Assembly: GCA_023417265.1 (NCBI GenBank) | Contig: JAEZFY010000027.1 | Coordinates: forward strand, 1-13,748 | Direction of reading: 5' to 3' | DNA: 13,748 bases | DNA from: Actinomycetes bacterium | GTDB lineage: Bacteria > Actinomycetota > Acidimicrobiia > Acidimicrobiales > Ilumatobacteraceae | Shown here: piece after piece, positions 1-6,856 of the stretch | Position numbering within the stretch: position 1 is the first letter of the stretch | How the letters are laid out: every line of letters begins with the position of its first letter | The notes under the pieces: generated by a model | What the model was told of the DNA's origin: nothing | Databases searched by the model: none | Seen by the model: the letters and a program-made list of their open reading frames with translations, nothing else | Made by a program: the position numbers and the translations under genes

Positions 1-26
1 GCACTGCGCTCCGCCCCTTCGGCGCG

Positions 27-1019
27 TCAGGCGGCGGGCGCGAGCTGCTGTTCGCGACGCGCGTAGGCCCACCCCGGGCCACGCAGGACGAACCCGGCCC
101 GATCGCGCCAGTTGTCGGAGCGGCGCACGTCACGGGCCAGATCGGCGAACTCGTGGTAGGCGATCTTGAGCGGGTTGTACGTCGAGATGTTCTTCGTCAG
201 GCCGTACTTCACCCGCCGCACCTCGGGCGCGAACGTGCCGAACAACTTGTCCCACACGATCAGGATTCCGCCGTAGTTCTTGTCGATGTACTGCGGGTTG
301 GCGCCATGGTGCACGCGGTGGTGCGAGGCGGTGTTGAGCACCCGTTCGTACGCGGGCGGCAGCTTGTCGATCGCTTCGGTGTGGATCCAGTACTGGTAGA
401 GCAGATTCAGCTCGCCCGCCTTCTGGGTCATCAGCGGGCCGAAGCCGAGCAACGGCATCGGGGCGAACACCCAGTGCGTGAGCACACCCGACCACGGCTG
501 GCGGAGCGCAGTCGAGAGGTTGTAGCGCTGCGACGAGTGGTGCGTGACGTGGTGTGCCCAGAGCAGGCGCACCTCGTGCATCCACCGGTGCTCCCAGTAG
601 TACAGGAAGTCCCACAGCAGCATCGCCCCGCCGAACGCGGCCACGCCGCCGCCCACCCGGGCGGCCGTCCCGCGGCGCTTGCCGAGCGATCCGACGTTGG
701 CGATCCGGCGCCGGAACACGAACTCGTCGAAGCCCTTGTACACGGGTGCCCAGACGAGCCGGTTGAGCGCCAGGCTGCCCGCCAGCGCGGCCAGGCTGGC
801 CGCCGTGTCGCGGGCCTCGTAGCCCACTGGCACGAGCGGGTCGGCGGGCAGCGACGGGTCGCTCAGCTCGTCGCGGGTGGCGGTGTCGAGGTCGCCGAAC
901 TCGCGGGTCGGGACGTTGCGGAGCTTCCAGTACTCGCCTGCCAGCGTCGCCGCGAACCCGGCGAACACGACGCGTTCGAGCCACTTCTGGAACGTGTCCT
1001 GTGGCTGCCCCCCGGCCAT
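27..1019 (-). CDS. Sterol desaturase / fatty acid hydroxylase superfamily membrane protein
   Basis: This 330-residue protein belongs to the di-iron, membrane-bound fatty acid hydroxylase/sterol desaturase superfamily, which oxidises C-H bonds of lipids. Its histidine clusters are visible: H144-x3-H148, H156-H157-x2-H160-H161, H213, and H233-H234-x2-H237-H238. Hydrophobic stretches lie near residues 16-28, 73-91, 124-142 and 183-197. The clusters are intact, so an active enzyme is likely, but the substrate cannot be read. I chose ATG at 1019 because TACACT (1032-1027) sits 7 bases upstream, a leaderless-promoter layout, and no Shine-Dalgarno sequence is visible. An in-frame GTG at 1052 would add 11 residues and overlap the upstream permease gene by 14 bases, fitting translational coupling instead. 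It is the last gene of the ABC run, so lipid modification linked to export is possible (inference). Confidence 0.88.
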   Translation of the reverse strand: MAGGQPQDTFQKWLERVVFAGFAATLAGEYWKLRNVPTREFGDLDTATRDELSDPSLPADPLVPVGYEARDTAASLAALAGSLALNRLVWAPVYKGFDEFVFRRRIANVGSLGKRRGTAARVGGGVAAFGGAMLLWDFLYYWEHRWMHEVRLLWAHHVTHHSSQRYNLSTALRQPWSGVLTHWVFAPMPLLGFGPLMTQKAGELNLLYQYWIHTEAIDKLPPAYERVLNTASHHRVHHGANPQYIDKNYGGILIVWDKLFGTFAPEVRRVKYGLTKNISTYNPLKIAYHEFADLARDVRRSDNWRDRAGFVLRGPGWAYARREQQLAPAA

Positions 1020-1026
1020 GCCGAGG

Positions 1027-1032
1027 AGTGTA
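1027..1032 (-). promoter_or_regulatory. Candidate leaderless -10 element (TACACT) of the hydroxylase gene
   Basis: On the minus strand TACACT fits the actinobacterial TANNNT -10 consensus and ends 7 bases before the ATG at 1019, so transcription would start at or next to the start codon. It lies in the 19-base gap after the upstream permease stop. No convincing -35 is visible, which is common for such promoters. A six-base motif of this kind can occur by chance. Confidence 0.4.
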
Positions 1033-1038
1033 CGAGCG

Positions 1039-1770
1039 TCAGGCCCGCTCACCGATCTCGAACGCAGCGAGCTTGCGCGAGCCGACGACGAGCGCGAGCG
1101 CGACCGCGAGCACGGCCATCACGGCGGCCGCGGGTGTGTTCAGGTCGGCCGCGAACCACTCGTGCGAGATCGCCGCGTCCGCCACCCCGAGCGCGTACTG
1201 GCGAACGCTCAGCCACGCCAGCCCGCTGAACAGGTTGGCGAGCACGCCTTCCCACACGAACACGTAGATCAGTCCGGCGATCAGGGCCCGTCCGGTGACC
1301 GCGCTGAGCGCCGTGAACAGCACCGTGTACACGATCGCGGCGACGACCGCGGCCAGTGCCAATCCGGCGACGACACCGCCCTCGCCGGGCGACCCGGTGA
1401 TGATCCACGCGGTCGCCACCGTGGCGGGAACGGCGAGCACGACGGTGGCCGCCGCGGCCACGACCGCTTTGACGACCAGCACGCGCGCGCGGTGGATCGG
1501 CTTGCTGAGGAGGAACACGATCGTGCCGTCCTCGATCTCCGAGCCGATCGCAGTCGTGCCGAGCACGAGGGCGACGAGCGGCAGCAACAGGGCGAGAATC
1601 AGCGAGCCCACCAGGTCGATCGCGAACTCGGCCCGGTTCGTCGTGTCGTACTCGTCCGAGAAGCGGAACGTGATCGCGATCACGACCGGGATCAGGAGCA
1701 CGAGCGCGACCGCGGCGGCGCGCTTGCTGCCGAGCAGGAGGCGGGCGGTGATGGTGGCGATGACGCTCAT
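1039..1770 (-). CDS. ABC-2 type transporter permease (second permease of the operon)
   Basis: A 243-residue integral membrane protein with about six predicted helices, near residues 17-35, 51-72, 100-123, 132-155, 161-181 and 212-230. The segment after helix 2, with SEIEDGT at 77-83 followed by LLSKPI and basic residues, is the typical cytoplasmic coupling segment of ABC-2 permeases. The ATG at 1770 overlaps the stop of the upstream ATPase gene by four bases (ATGA), indicating translational coupling and pairing with that ATPase. ABC-2 permeases dimerise to form export channels for lipids, polysaccharides or drugs; the cargo here is unknown. At 243 residues it is in the normal range for the family. 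I am confident of the class but not of the substrate. Confidence 0.85.
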   Translation of the reverse strand: MSVIATITARLLLGSKRAAAVALVLLIPVVIAITFRFSDEYDTTNRAEFAIDLVGSLILALLLPLVALVLGTTAIGSEIEDGTIVFLLSKPIHRARVLVVKAVVAAAATVVLAVPATVATAWIITGSPGEGGVVAGLALAAVVAAIVYTVLFTALSAVTGRALIAGLIYVFVWEGVLANLFSGLAWLSVRQYALGVADAAISHEWFAADLNTPAAAVMAVLAVALALVVGSRKLAAFEIGERA

Positions 1771-2831
1771 CGCTGCGTGCGTCCCGGCGTCAGGTCGCGC
1801 GGCGTCCGCGTCGTGTTGACGAGGTAGGAGAACACGACTTCGAGCGAGTCGTCGGCGGGTTCGAGGTCGTGCAGGTCGGCGCCGCTGGTCAGCAGCACGC
1901 CGGCGATCGCGCTCGTGAACGCCCCGAAGTCGGACGTCTGGATCTGCAACCGGTCGCCGCTGAACGCGACCGAGGTGACGTCGCTGCGTTCGACGAGCGC
2001 GGCGGCGACGCGGCGATTGTCGCTCGACCGGATCGTGAACGCGTGCGGGCGGTCGGTCATCAGCCGGCGGATCTCGCGGTACGGGCCGGATGCGGCCAGG
2101 CGCCCATTGATGATGACGCACACCTCGTCGGCCAGCGTCTCGACGTCTTCGAGGATGTGCGACGAGAACACGATCGTCTTGCCCCCCGCGCCGAGCGCTT
2201 TGAGCATCGCCGTGAGCTGCAAGCGCTGACGCGGATCGGTGCCGTTGAACGGCTCGTCGAGGATCAACACGTCGGGGGAGTGGACGAGCGCGGCGGCGAT
2301 CTTGGCGCGCTGGCGCATGCCCTTCGAATAGCCGCCCATTCGGCGGTGCATCGCCCCACTCATCTCGACGAGTTCGATTGCCGCCGTGGCTGCCGTTTCG
2401 GGGTCGGGGAGTTCGTGCAGGCGAGCGCTGGCGACGGCGTACTCCCACAGCGTCAGGAACGGGTACACCGACTCGCGTTCGGGCACGAGACCGACGTGGT
2501 GGAACATCTCCGTGTTGCGCCACGCGGCTTCGCCGCGGATCGACACCTCGCCGTTCGACGGCGTCAACATCCCCGCCATCATGTGCAGCAGCGTCGACTT
2601 CCCGGCGCCGTTCGGCCCGAGCAGCCCGGTGACGCCAGGGTGGAACTCGAACGTCACGTCGTTGACGGCGACGACGTCGCCGTACCACTTCGAGACACCG
2701 CGCAACGACACCGCCCCGCGAGGCGCGGACGTGGCCGCCTCGGAGGCCGCGGTGCCGGGTGGCGGGGGCGCCAGCGGGCGCGGCGGCAACACTGGTGGCG
2801 GTGGGCCCGACGGCGGCGGCAAGGCGTTCAT
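1767..2831 (-). CDS. ABC transporter ATP-binding protein with Pro-rich N-terminus
   Basis: A 354-residue nucleotide-binding subunit. Visible motifs are Walker A GPNGAGKST (72-80), signature YSKGMRQR (168-175), Walker B VLILDEP (188-194) with catalytic E193, a D-loop-like GTDP (197-200), and SSH further on as the H-loop. The Q-loop position carries Glu (E118 in LVPER). Residues 4-37 form a Pro/Ala-rich tail ahead of the ATPase fold, which starts near residue 40; the last 80 or so residues are a family-typical C-terminal extension. The ATG at 2831 shares one base with the stop of the upstream permease gene (TGATG). An open frame continues upstream to 3251, but that part only shadows the permease gene. 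It should energise the permease encoded just downstream. Cargo unknown. Confidence 0.9.
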   Translation of the reverse strand: MNALPPPSGPPPPVLPPRPLAPPPPGTAASEAATSAPRGAVSLRGVSKWYGDVVAVNDVTFEFHPGVTGLLGPNGAGKSTLLHMMAGMLTPSNGEVSIRGEAAWRNTEMFHHVGLVPERESVYPFLTLWEYAVASARLHELPDPETAATAAIELVEMSGAMHRRMGGYSKGMRQRAKIAAALVHSPDVLILDEPFNGTDPRQRLQLTAMLKALGAGGKTIVFSSHILEDVETLADEVCVIINGRLAASGPYREIRRLMTDRPHAFTIRSSDNRRVAAALVERSDVTSVAFSGDRLQIQTSDFGAFTSAIAGVLLTSGADLHDLEPADDSLEVVFSYLVNTTRTPRDLTPGRTQR

Positions 2832-3766
2832 CAGATCGTGTCCCGGTAGCGCCGGACCGCGAACGCGACCGCGATTGCGACGTGGACGAGGAGCGCCGCG
2901 ATCCACAGCACACCGGGCAGTTCGGCGGCTGCGATCTGGTCGCCCGGCCCGTCGGCGAACTCCATCGGGCGAACCGCCGGCATCGCGTCGAACATCACGA
3001 ACGTCACCGCCCGGGCGACGTAGATCGGCGACAGCAGCATCACGACGCGGGCCGCGCTGAGCGGCAGCAACTGGGTCACGATGCCCGTCGTCATCAACGT
3101 CAGCAGGAACACGCCGAGAATGCTCACGAGCGCGAACGCGCGGCCCTTCGTGAACGTCGCGATCAGGATCGCGATGGCGGCGAACTCGGCGCTGAACAGC
3201 ACGGCCGACACGACGATCGCCGGCAGGTCGCTGACGTTGTCGGCGAGCCACGAGCTCTGGTCCTCGGCGCCGAACCAGTTGCCGAGGAACATCAGCAGCT
3301 GCGGCACGAGCGTCAGCATCTGCAAGCCGAGCGTGAGCGCGCCGACCTTGGCGAACACGTAGTCGGAGCGTTCGATCGGACGCGAGAAGTACAGCGGCAA
3401 GGTGTTGTTCTTGCGGTCGTTGCCGACCAGCTCCGACGCCATCGCAGCGACGAACAGCACGAGGATCACCTGAACGAACCCGTAGTACTCCTCGGGGGCG
3501 ACGAACTCGAAGCCCTCACCTTCGCCCGGCCCGAACACGAGCGCCCGGAGCGCTCCGAACACGAGCTGGATCAGGGCCGGCACCATTGCGAACGCCACCA
3601 ATGCGAAGGCGATCACCTTCGGCCACGCCCCGCGCCCGATCCCGAACGTGTTGCGCAAGCTGAGTGCGGTCAGCGAGCGCACCGCGTACCACCGGCCGAG
3701 CCGCGGGCCGTCGTAGTTGCGGTAGCCGAGGTCGTAGATCTCGCCCGTTCGGACCGGACGGTTCAC
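2831..3766 (-). CDS. ABC-2 type transporter permease (first permease of the operon)
   Basis: A 311-residue permease starting with a cytoplasmic segment, YDLGYRNYDGPRLGR at 11-25, a sequence I associate with actinobacterial ABC-2 permeases. Hydrophobic helices lie near residues 50-77, 96-113, 139-162, 182-204, 208-230, 240-258 and 284-303. The segment around residues 116-132 (NDRKNNTLPLYFSRPI) is the ABC-2 coupling region, equivalent to that of the second permease. The GTG at 3766 overlaps the stop of the preceding ATPase gene by four bases (GTGA); an open frame extends to 4102 but lies over the ATPase gene. It probably works with that ATPase, or with both ATPases in one heteromeric exporter. 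Export direction is expected from the family; the cargo is not evident. Confidence 0.87.
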   Translation of the reverse strand: MNRPVRTGEIYDLGYRNYDGPRLGRWYAVRSLTALSLRNTFGIGRGAWPKVIAFALVAFAMVPALIQLVFGALRALVFGPGEGEGFEFVAPEEYYGFVQVILVLFVAAMASELVGNDRKNNTLPLYFSRPIERSDYVFAKVGALTLGLQMLTLVPQLLMFLGNWFGAEDQSSWLADNVSDLPAIVVSAVLFSAEFAAIAILIATFTKGRAFALVSILGVFLLTLMTTGIVTQLLPLSAARVVMLLSPIYVARAVTFVMFDAMPAVRPMEFADGPGDQIAAAELPGVLWIAALLVHVAIAVAFAVRRYRDTI

Positions 3767-4728
3767 GCGGCACCCCCGTCGTGTGCAGGGGCGGCCGGGG
3801 CGGCCCGGAACAGATCGGTCAGCGTGTGCCGCTGGCGGGCGACGCGCACGAGCGGCAGTTGCAGCTCGGCCACGTGTGTCAGCACGGCCCGCTGCACGCG
3901 GCCCGGTTCGGCACCGTCGACGCGCACGATCACGTCGTTGCCGACCAGCTCGGCCGGCAGGCCGGCGTCGACGAGCCGCGTCCACAGCAGCTTTGGGTCG
4001 CGGTCGACCTCGACGACGAGCACGCCCGACGTGCCCGTGAAATCGGTCAACGCGCCGGCCTGCACGAGCCGCCCGGCGTCGATCACGACGAGTGCCGTGC
4101 ACACGCTCTCGATTTCGCCGAGCAGGTGCGACGACATGATCACGGAGATGCCGAACTGCGATCCGGTGCGCTCGATCAGGCTGAGCATGTCGTCGCGACC
4201 GTTCGGGTCGAGCCCGTTCGTGGGCTCGTCGAGGAACAGCAGCTTCGGATCGTGCACGAGCGCTTGGGCGAGCTTGACGCGCTGCTTCATGCCCGTCGAA
4301 TAGCCGCCGATGTGGCGGTAACGCTCCTCGAACAACCCCACGTGACGCAACGTCTCAGCCGTGCGTTCGCGTGCTTCTTTCGGAGGGAGGCCACTCATCC
4401 GCGCCATGTGCATGACGAAGTGGGTCGCCGACATGTCGGTGGGCAGGCAATCGTGCTCGGGCATGTAGCCGATCAGCTCGCGGATCGTCAGCCCGGCCGT
4501 TTTCGGATCGTGGCCGAGGACCCGGGCCTCGCCGCGCGTCGCCGGGATCAGCCCCAGCAGGATCTTCATCAACGTGCTCTTGCCGGCCCCGTTGGCGCCG
4601 ACCAGCCCGACCACGCCAGCCGGGACGTCGGCTTCCAAGCCGTCCAACGCGAGCACGCCCGGGTACTCCTTCGTCAGGCCGCGCAAGCTGACGACTGGCG
4701 CGCTGAGGTCGGACACGCCCGACATCAT
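3763..4728 (-). CDS. ABC transporter ATP-binding protein (first gene of the operon)
   Basis: A 321-residue ATPase subunit of an ABC-2 exporter. Walker A GANGAGKST is at 44-52, signature YSTGMKQR at 143-150, Walker B LLFLDEPT at 163-170, and an H-loop SSH follows Walker B. The Q-loop residue is Glu (E91 in YMPEH). The final 90 or so residues are a C-terminal regulatory extension. The start is a double ATG (4728 and 4725) without a clear Shine-Dalgarno sequence. It opens a minus-strand operon with two permeases, a second ATPase and a hydroxylase, and is divergent from the Ada-AlkA gene across 118 bases. Overall it resembles the ATPases of sodium, drug or gliding-type ABC-2 exporters, but the substrate cannot be deduced. 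Confidence 0.9.
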   Translation of the reverse strand: MMSGVSDLSAPVVSLRGLTKEYPGVLALDGLEADVPAGVVGLVGANGAGKSTLMKILLGLIPATRGEARVLGHDPKTAGLTIRELIGYMPEHDCLPTDMSATHFVMHMARMSGLPPKEARERTAETLRHVGLFEERYRHIGGYSTGMKQRVKLAQALVHDPKLLFLDEPTNGLDPNGRDDMLSLIERTGSQFGISVIMSSHLLGEIESVCTALVVIDAGRLVQAGALTDFTGTSGVLVVEVDRDPKLLWTRLVDAGLPAELVGNDVIVRVDGAEPGRVQRAVLTHVAELQLPLVRVARQRHTLTDLFRAAPAAPAHDGGAA

Positions 4729-4846
4729 GACCGATCAGCGCGCGTCGCGGCGTGCAACCCGCCGCACAACCCGCCAGCTCACGGCCGTCCATCGGTATGG
4801 CCGATTTCCGCTAGGAGAATGCTGTCGGGCGGGGCAGGATGATGAC
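4729..4846. promoter_or_regulatory. Divergent promoter region between ABC operon and Ada-AlkA gene
   Basis: The 118 bases must hold the promoters of both the ABC operon (minus) and the alkylation-repair genes (plus). Visible structure: a 9-base direct repeat (4755-4763, 4767-4775), a short inverted repeat ATCGG-5-CCGAT (4791-4805), and GAGAAT (4816-4821 less one base, about 4815-4820) that could be a weak plus-strand -10. A Shine-Dalgarno AGGA (4836-4839) lies 7 bases before the GTG at 4847. No TANNNT element stands next to either start codon. Because the plus-strand protein contains an Ada-type sensor with an AraC DNA-binding domain, self-regulation from this region is likely (inference). 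Confidence 0.45.
4755..4775 (+). repeat. Tandem 9-base direct repeat CAACCCGCC, 12-base period
   Basis: CAACCCGCC occurs at 4755-4763 and again at 4767-4775, separated by GCA. It lies upstream of the Ada-AlkA gene. Tandem direct half-sites are the usual form of AraC-family operators, so this could be where the Ada regulator binds, but 12 bases is slightly more than one helical turn and the motif is GC-rich, so chance is possible. Confidence 0.35.
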
Positions 4847-6310
4847 GTGACGGACTACCTGATCGACCCCGAGCGCTGCTGGCGGGCCGCCCACAGCCGC
4901 GACGCGAGGTTCGACGGGATGTTCATCCTCGCCGTACGGACTACCGGCATCTACTGCCGGCCGAGCTGCCCGGCAACGACACCGAAGCGCAGCAACGTGA
5001 CGTTCTTCCGCACCGCCGCAGCGGCCCAAGGCGCCGGCTTCCGGGCGTGCAAGCGGTGCCGGCCCGACGCCGCCCCGGGCACGCCCGAATGGGACGTGCG
5101 CGGCGATCTCGTCGGGCGAGCGATGCGCTTGATCGCCGATGGTGTCGTCGACCGCGACGGCGTCGACATGCTCGCCCGCCGGCTCGGCTACTCGACCCGG
5201 CACCTGAACCGAGTGCTCACGCACGAACTCGGGGCCGGTCCGCTCGCCGTCGCCCGCGCCCAGCGCGCGCAAACCGCGCGAACGCTGATCGAGACCACCG
5301 CGCTCGGCATGGCCGAGATCGCGTTCGCCGCCGGGTTCGGCAGCGTCCGCCAGTTCAACGACACCGTGCGTGAGGTGTACGGCCTGAGCCCGCGCGACCT
5401 GCGCGCCCGGGGCGCGGTGGCGTCCGGCAATCCGGGCAGCAGCGTCGCCGTGCGGCTCACCACGCGCCCGCCGTTCGCAGCCGCCGATCTGTTCACGTTC
5501 CTCGCCGCCAGAGCCGTTCCCGGCGTCGAGTGGGCCAACCCGGCCGGGGCCGGCCCGCGGTACGCCCGGGCGCTCGACTTGCCACACGGCCACGCCACCG
5601 TCGACGTCACGATCGGCGGACCGACACACGTCGTGGCCGAACTGCGGCTCGCCGACTGGCGCGATCTGGCACCGGCGGTCGGGCGCGTGCGGCACCTGTT
5701 CGACCTGGACGCCGACCCGGTCGCTGTCGACGCTGTGCTCGCCGGCGACCCGACGATCGCCCCGTGCGTCGCCGCCGTGCCCGGCCTGCGTGTCCCCGGC
5801 TCGGTCGACCCGTTCGAAACACTCGTCAAAGCGGTCGCCGGGCAGCAGGTATCGGTTGCCGGGGCGCGCACCGTGGTCGGCCGGCTCGTCGCTCGGCTCG
5901 GCGCGCCGCTCGCCGTGGAGCATCCCCACCTCACGCACGTGTTCCCGACACCCGAAGCGTTCGCCCGCGCGGCGCCCGACATCTTCCCGATGCCTGCCGC
6001 CCGCTCGGCGACGATCCGGAGCGCGGCGGAGGCCGTCGCCACCCGCACGGTGACGTTCGACGCCGAGCGGGGAACCGTGCGCGAGCAACTGCTCGCCCTG
6101 CGCGGGGTCGGCCCGTGGACGGCCGACTACGTGCTGATGCGCGGGCTCGGCGATCCCGACGTGTTCTTGCCCACCGACCTCGGCGTCGTCCATGCCCTCA
6201 CCGCGCTCGGCGGGCGACCCGACCCCGAGCGATGGAAGCCGTGGCGTTCGTACGCCCTGCACCATCTCTGGCACACCCTCAGCTCCGGCACGCGCGCGAG
6301 CGCACTGTGA
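4847..6310 (+). CDS. alkA: Ada-AlkA fusion: methylphosphotriester sensor, AraC regulator and 3-methyladenine DNA glycosylase
   Basis: This 487-residue protein senses and repairs alkylated DNA. The N-terminal Ada zinc domain has all four cysteines, C37, C41, C68 and C71, with the spacing of E. coli Ada C38/C42/C69/C72; C37 is the expected acceptor of methyl from phosphotriesters. An AraC helix-turn-helix domain follows (about 80-185), then an AlkA N-terminal domain (about 195-300) and an HhH-GPD glycosylase domain (about 310-475) with hairpin LRGVGPWTADY and catalytic D444. The glycosylase excises 3-methyladenine and related bases. The domain order matches known actinobacterial fusions such as mycobacterial AlkA; the O6-methylguanine transferase domain of E. 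coli Ada is absent and is supplied by the next gene. GTG at 4847 was chosen because AGGA lies 7 bases upstream and the protein then begins at the Ada domain. It likely induces its own operon. Confidence 0.93.
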   Translation: MTDYLIDPERCWRAAHSRDARFDGMFILAVRTTGIYCRPSCPATTPKRSNVTFFRTAAAAQGAGFRACKRCRPDAAPGTPEWDVRGDLVGRAMRLIADGVVDRDGVDMLARRLGYSTRHLNRVLTHELGAGPLAVARAQRAQTARTLIETTALGMAEIAFAAGFGSVRQFNDTVREVYGLSPRDLRARGAVASGNPGSSVAVRLTTRPPFAAADLFTFLAARAVPGVEWANPAGAGPRYARALDLPHGHATVDVTIGGPTHVVAELRLADWRDLAPAVGRVRHLFDLDADPVAVDAVLAGDPTIAPCVAAVPGLRVPGSVDPFETLVKAVAGQQVSVAGARTVVGRLVARLGAPLAVEHPHLTHVFPTPEAFARAAPDIFPMPAARSATIRSAAEAVATRTVTFDAERGTVREQLLALRGVGPWTADYVLMRGLGDPDVFLPTDLGVVHALTALGGRPDPERWKPWRSYALHHLWHTLSSGTRASAL

Positions 6311-6321
6311 AAGGCCGCCCC

Positions 6322-6831
6322 ATGACTGCACCCGAAACGCCCCCCGACCAGCTCGTCAGCCGCGCCGTGCCGAGCCCGATCGGCACGCTCCACGTCACGG
6401 CGACCGCCTCCGCGGTCGTCGAGATCGCGTTCGCCGGGCGGCCGGCGCGCGGCGCCGATCACCCGGCCGCACACCCCGTGCTCGACGCCGCGGCAGCCCA
6501 GCTCGCCGAGTACTTCGCCGGTGCGCGCACGGCGTTCGAGCTGCCGCTCGCTCCGCCCGGCACGGCGTTTCAACAGCTCGCCTGGGCCGAACTGCGGGCG
6601 ATCCCGTACGGGAGCACGATCAGCTACGGCGACCAGGCGCTGCGTCTCGGCGACCCCAACAAGGCCCGCGCGGTCGGGGCGGCGAACGGGCGCAACCCGA
6701 TTCCAATCGTCGTGCCGTGCCACCGGGTGGTCGGCAGCAACGGCAAGCTGACCGGGTTCGCCGGGGGGGTCGACGTCAAGCAGTGGCTGCTGGAGCACGA
6801 GCAACGCGTGCTCGGCGCGCGCCTGTTCTGA
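6322..6831 (+). CDS. ogt: Methylated-DNA--protein-cysteine methyltransferase (O6-alkylguanine repair)
   Basis: A 169-residue suicide methyltransferase that moves the alkyl group of O6-alkylguanine in DNA to its own cysteine. The active site is IVVPCHRVVGSNG, with C133 and H134 (129-141). Upstream are the helix-turn-helix region with the arginine finger near R116 and the N122-G123 pair, all intact. It starts 11 bases after the Ada-AlkA stop, so the two are co-transcribed, as in mycobacteria where alkA and ogt are adjacent. ATG at 6322 is preferred because GAAAGG (6309-6314) lies 7 bases upstream; an in-frame GTG at 6307 overlaps the previous stop (GTGA) and would add five residues. Together the pair covers methyl-phosphotriesters, N-alkyl purines and O6-alkylguanine. 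Confidence 0.95.
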   Translation: MTAPETPPDQLVSRAVPSPIGTLHVTATASAVVEIAFAGRPARGADHPAAHPVLDAAAAQLAEYFAGARTAFELPLAPPGTAFQQLAWAELRAIPYGSTISYGDQALRLGDPNKARAVGAANGRNPIPIVVPCHRVVGSNGKLTGFAGGVDVKQWLLEHEQRVLGARLF

Positions 6832-6836
6832 GCCGC

Positions 6837-6856
6837 GACGGTGGGCGGCCCCCGTC
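6837..6856. terminator. GC-rich hairpin between convergent genes, possible bidirectional terminator
   Basis: GACGG pairs with CCGTC and, after a single bulged T, GGG pairs with CCC around a CGG loop: eight base pairs in 20 bases. It lies between ogt (stop at 6831) and the stop of the minus-strand gene (6855-6857), which it overlaps. There is no T-tract on either side, so intrinsic termination would be of the weak actinobacterial kind. Hairpins are easy to find in DNA this GC-rich. Confidence 0.4.

Noticed and set aside
1..26. Possible RNA gene or terminator after the hydroxylase stop
   Set aside because: Only 26 bases are visible; the short GC-rich sequence shows no convincing hairpin plus T-tract.
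2759..4303. Plus-strand open frame of 514 codons across the ABC genes
   Set aside because: It is Arg/His/Glu-rich low-complexity sequence antisense to three genes with clear ABC motifs.
4819..4842. Seven-codon ORF (ATG to TGA) in the Ada-AlkA leader, possible leader peptide
   Set aside because: The AGGAG before its ATG is only one or two bases away, too close for ribosome binding, and a seven-codon ORF is expected by chance.
4811..6331. Long open frame on the minus strand (506 codons) opposite the Ada-AlkA gene
   Set aside because: It mirrors the plus-strand gene, its product is Arg/Gly/Glu-rich without recognisable motifs, and the opposite strand encodes an intact Ada-AlkA protein with all catalytic residues.
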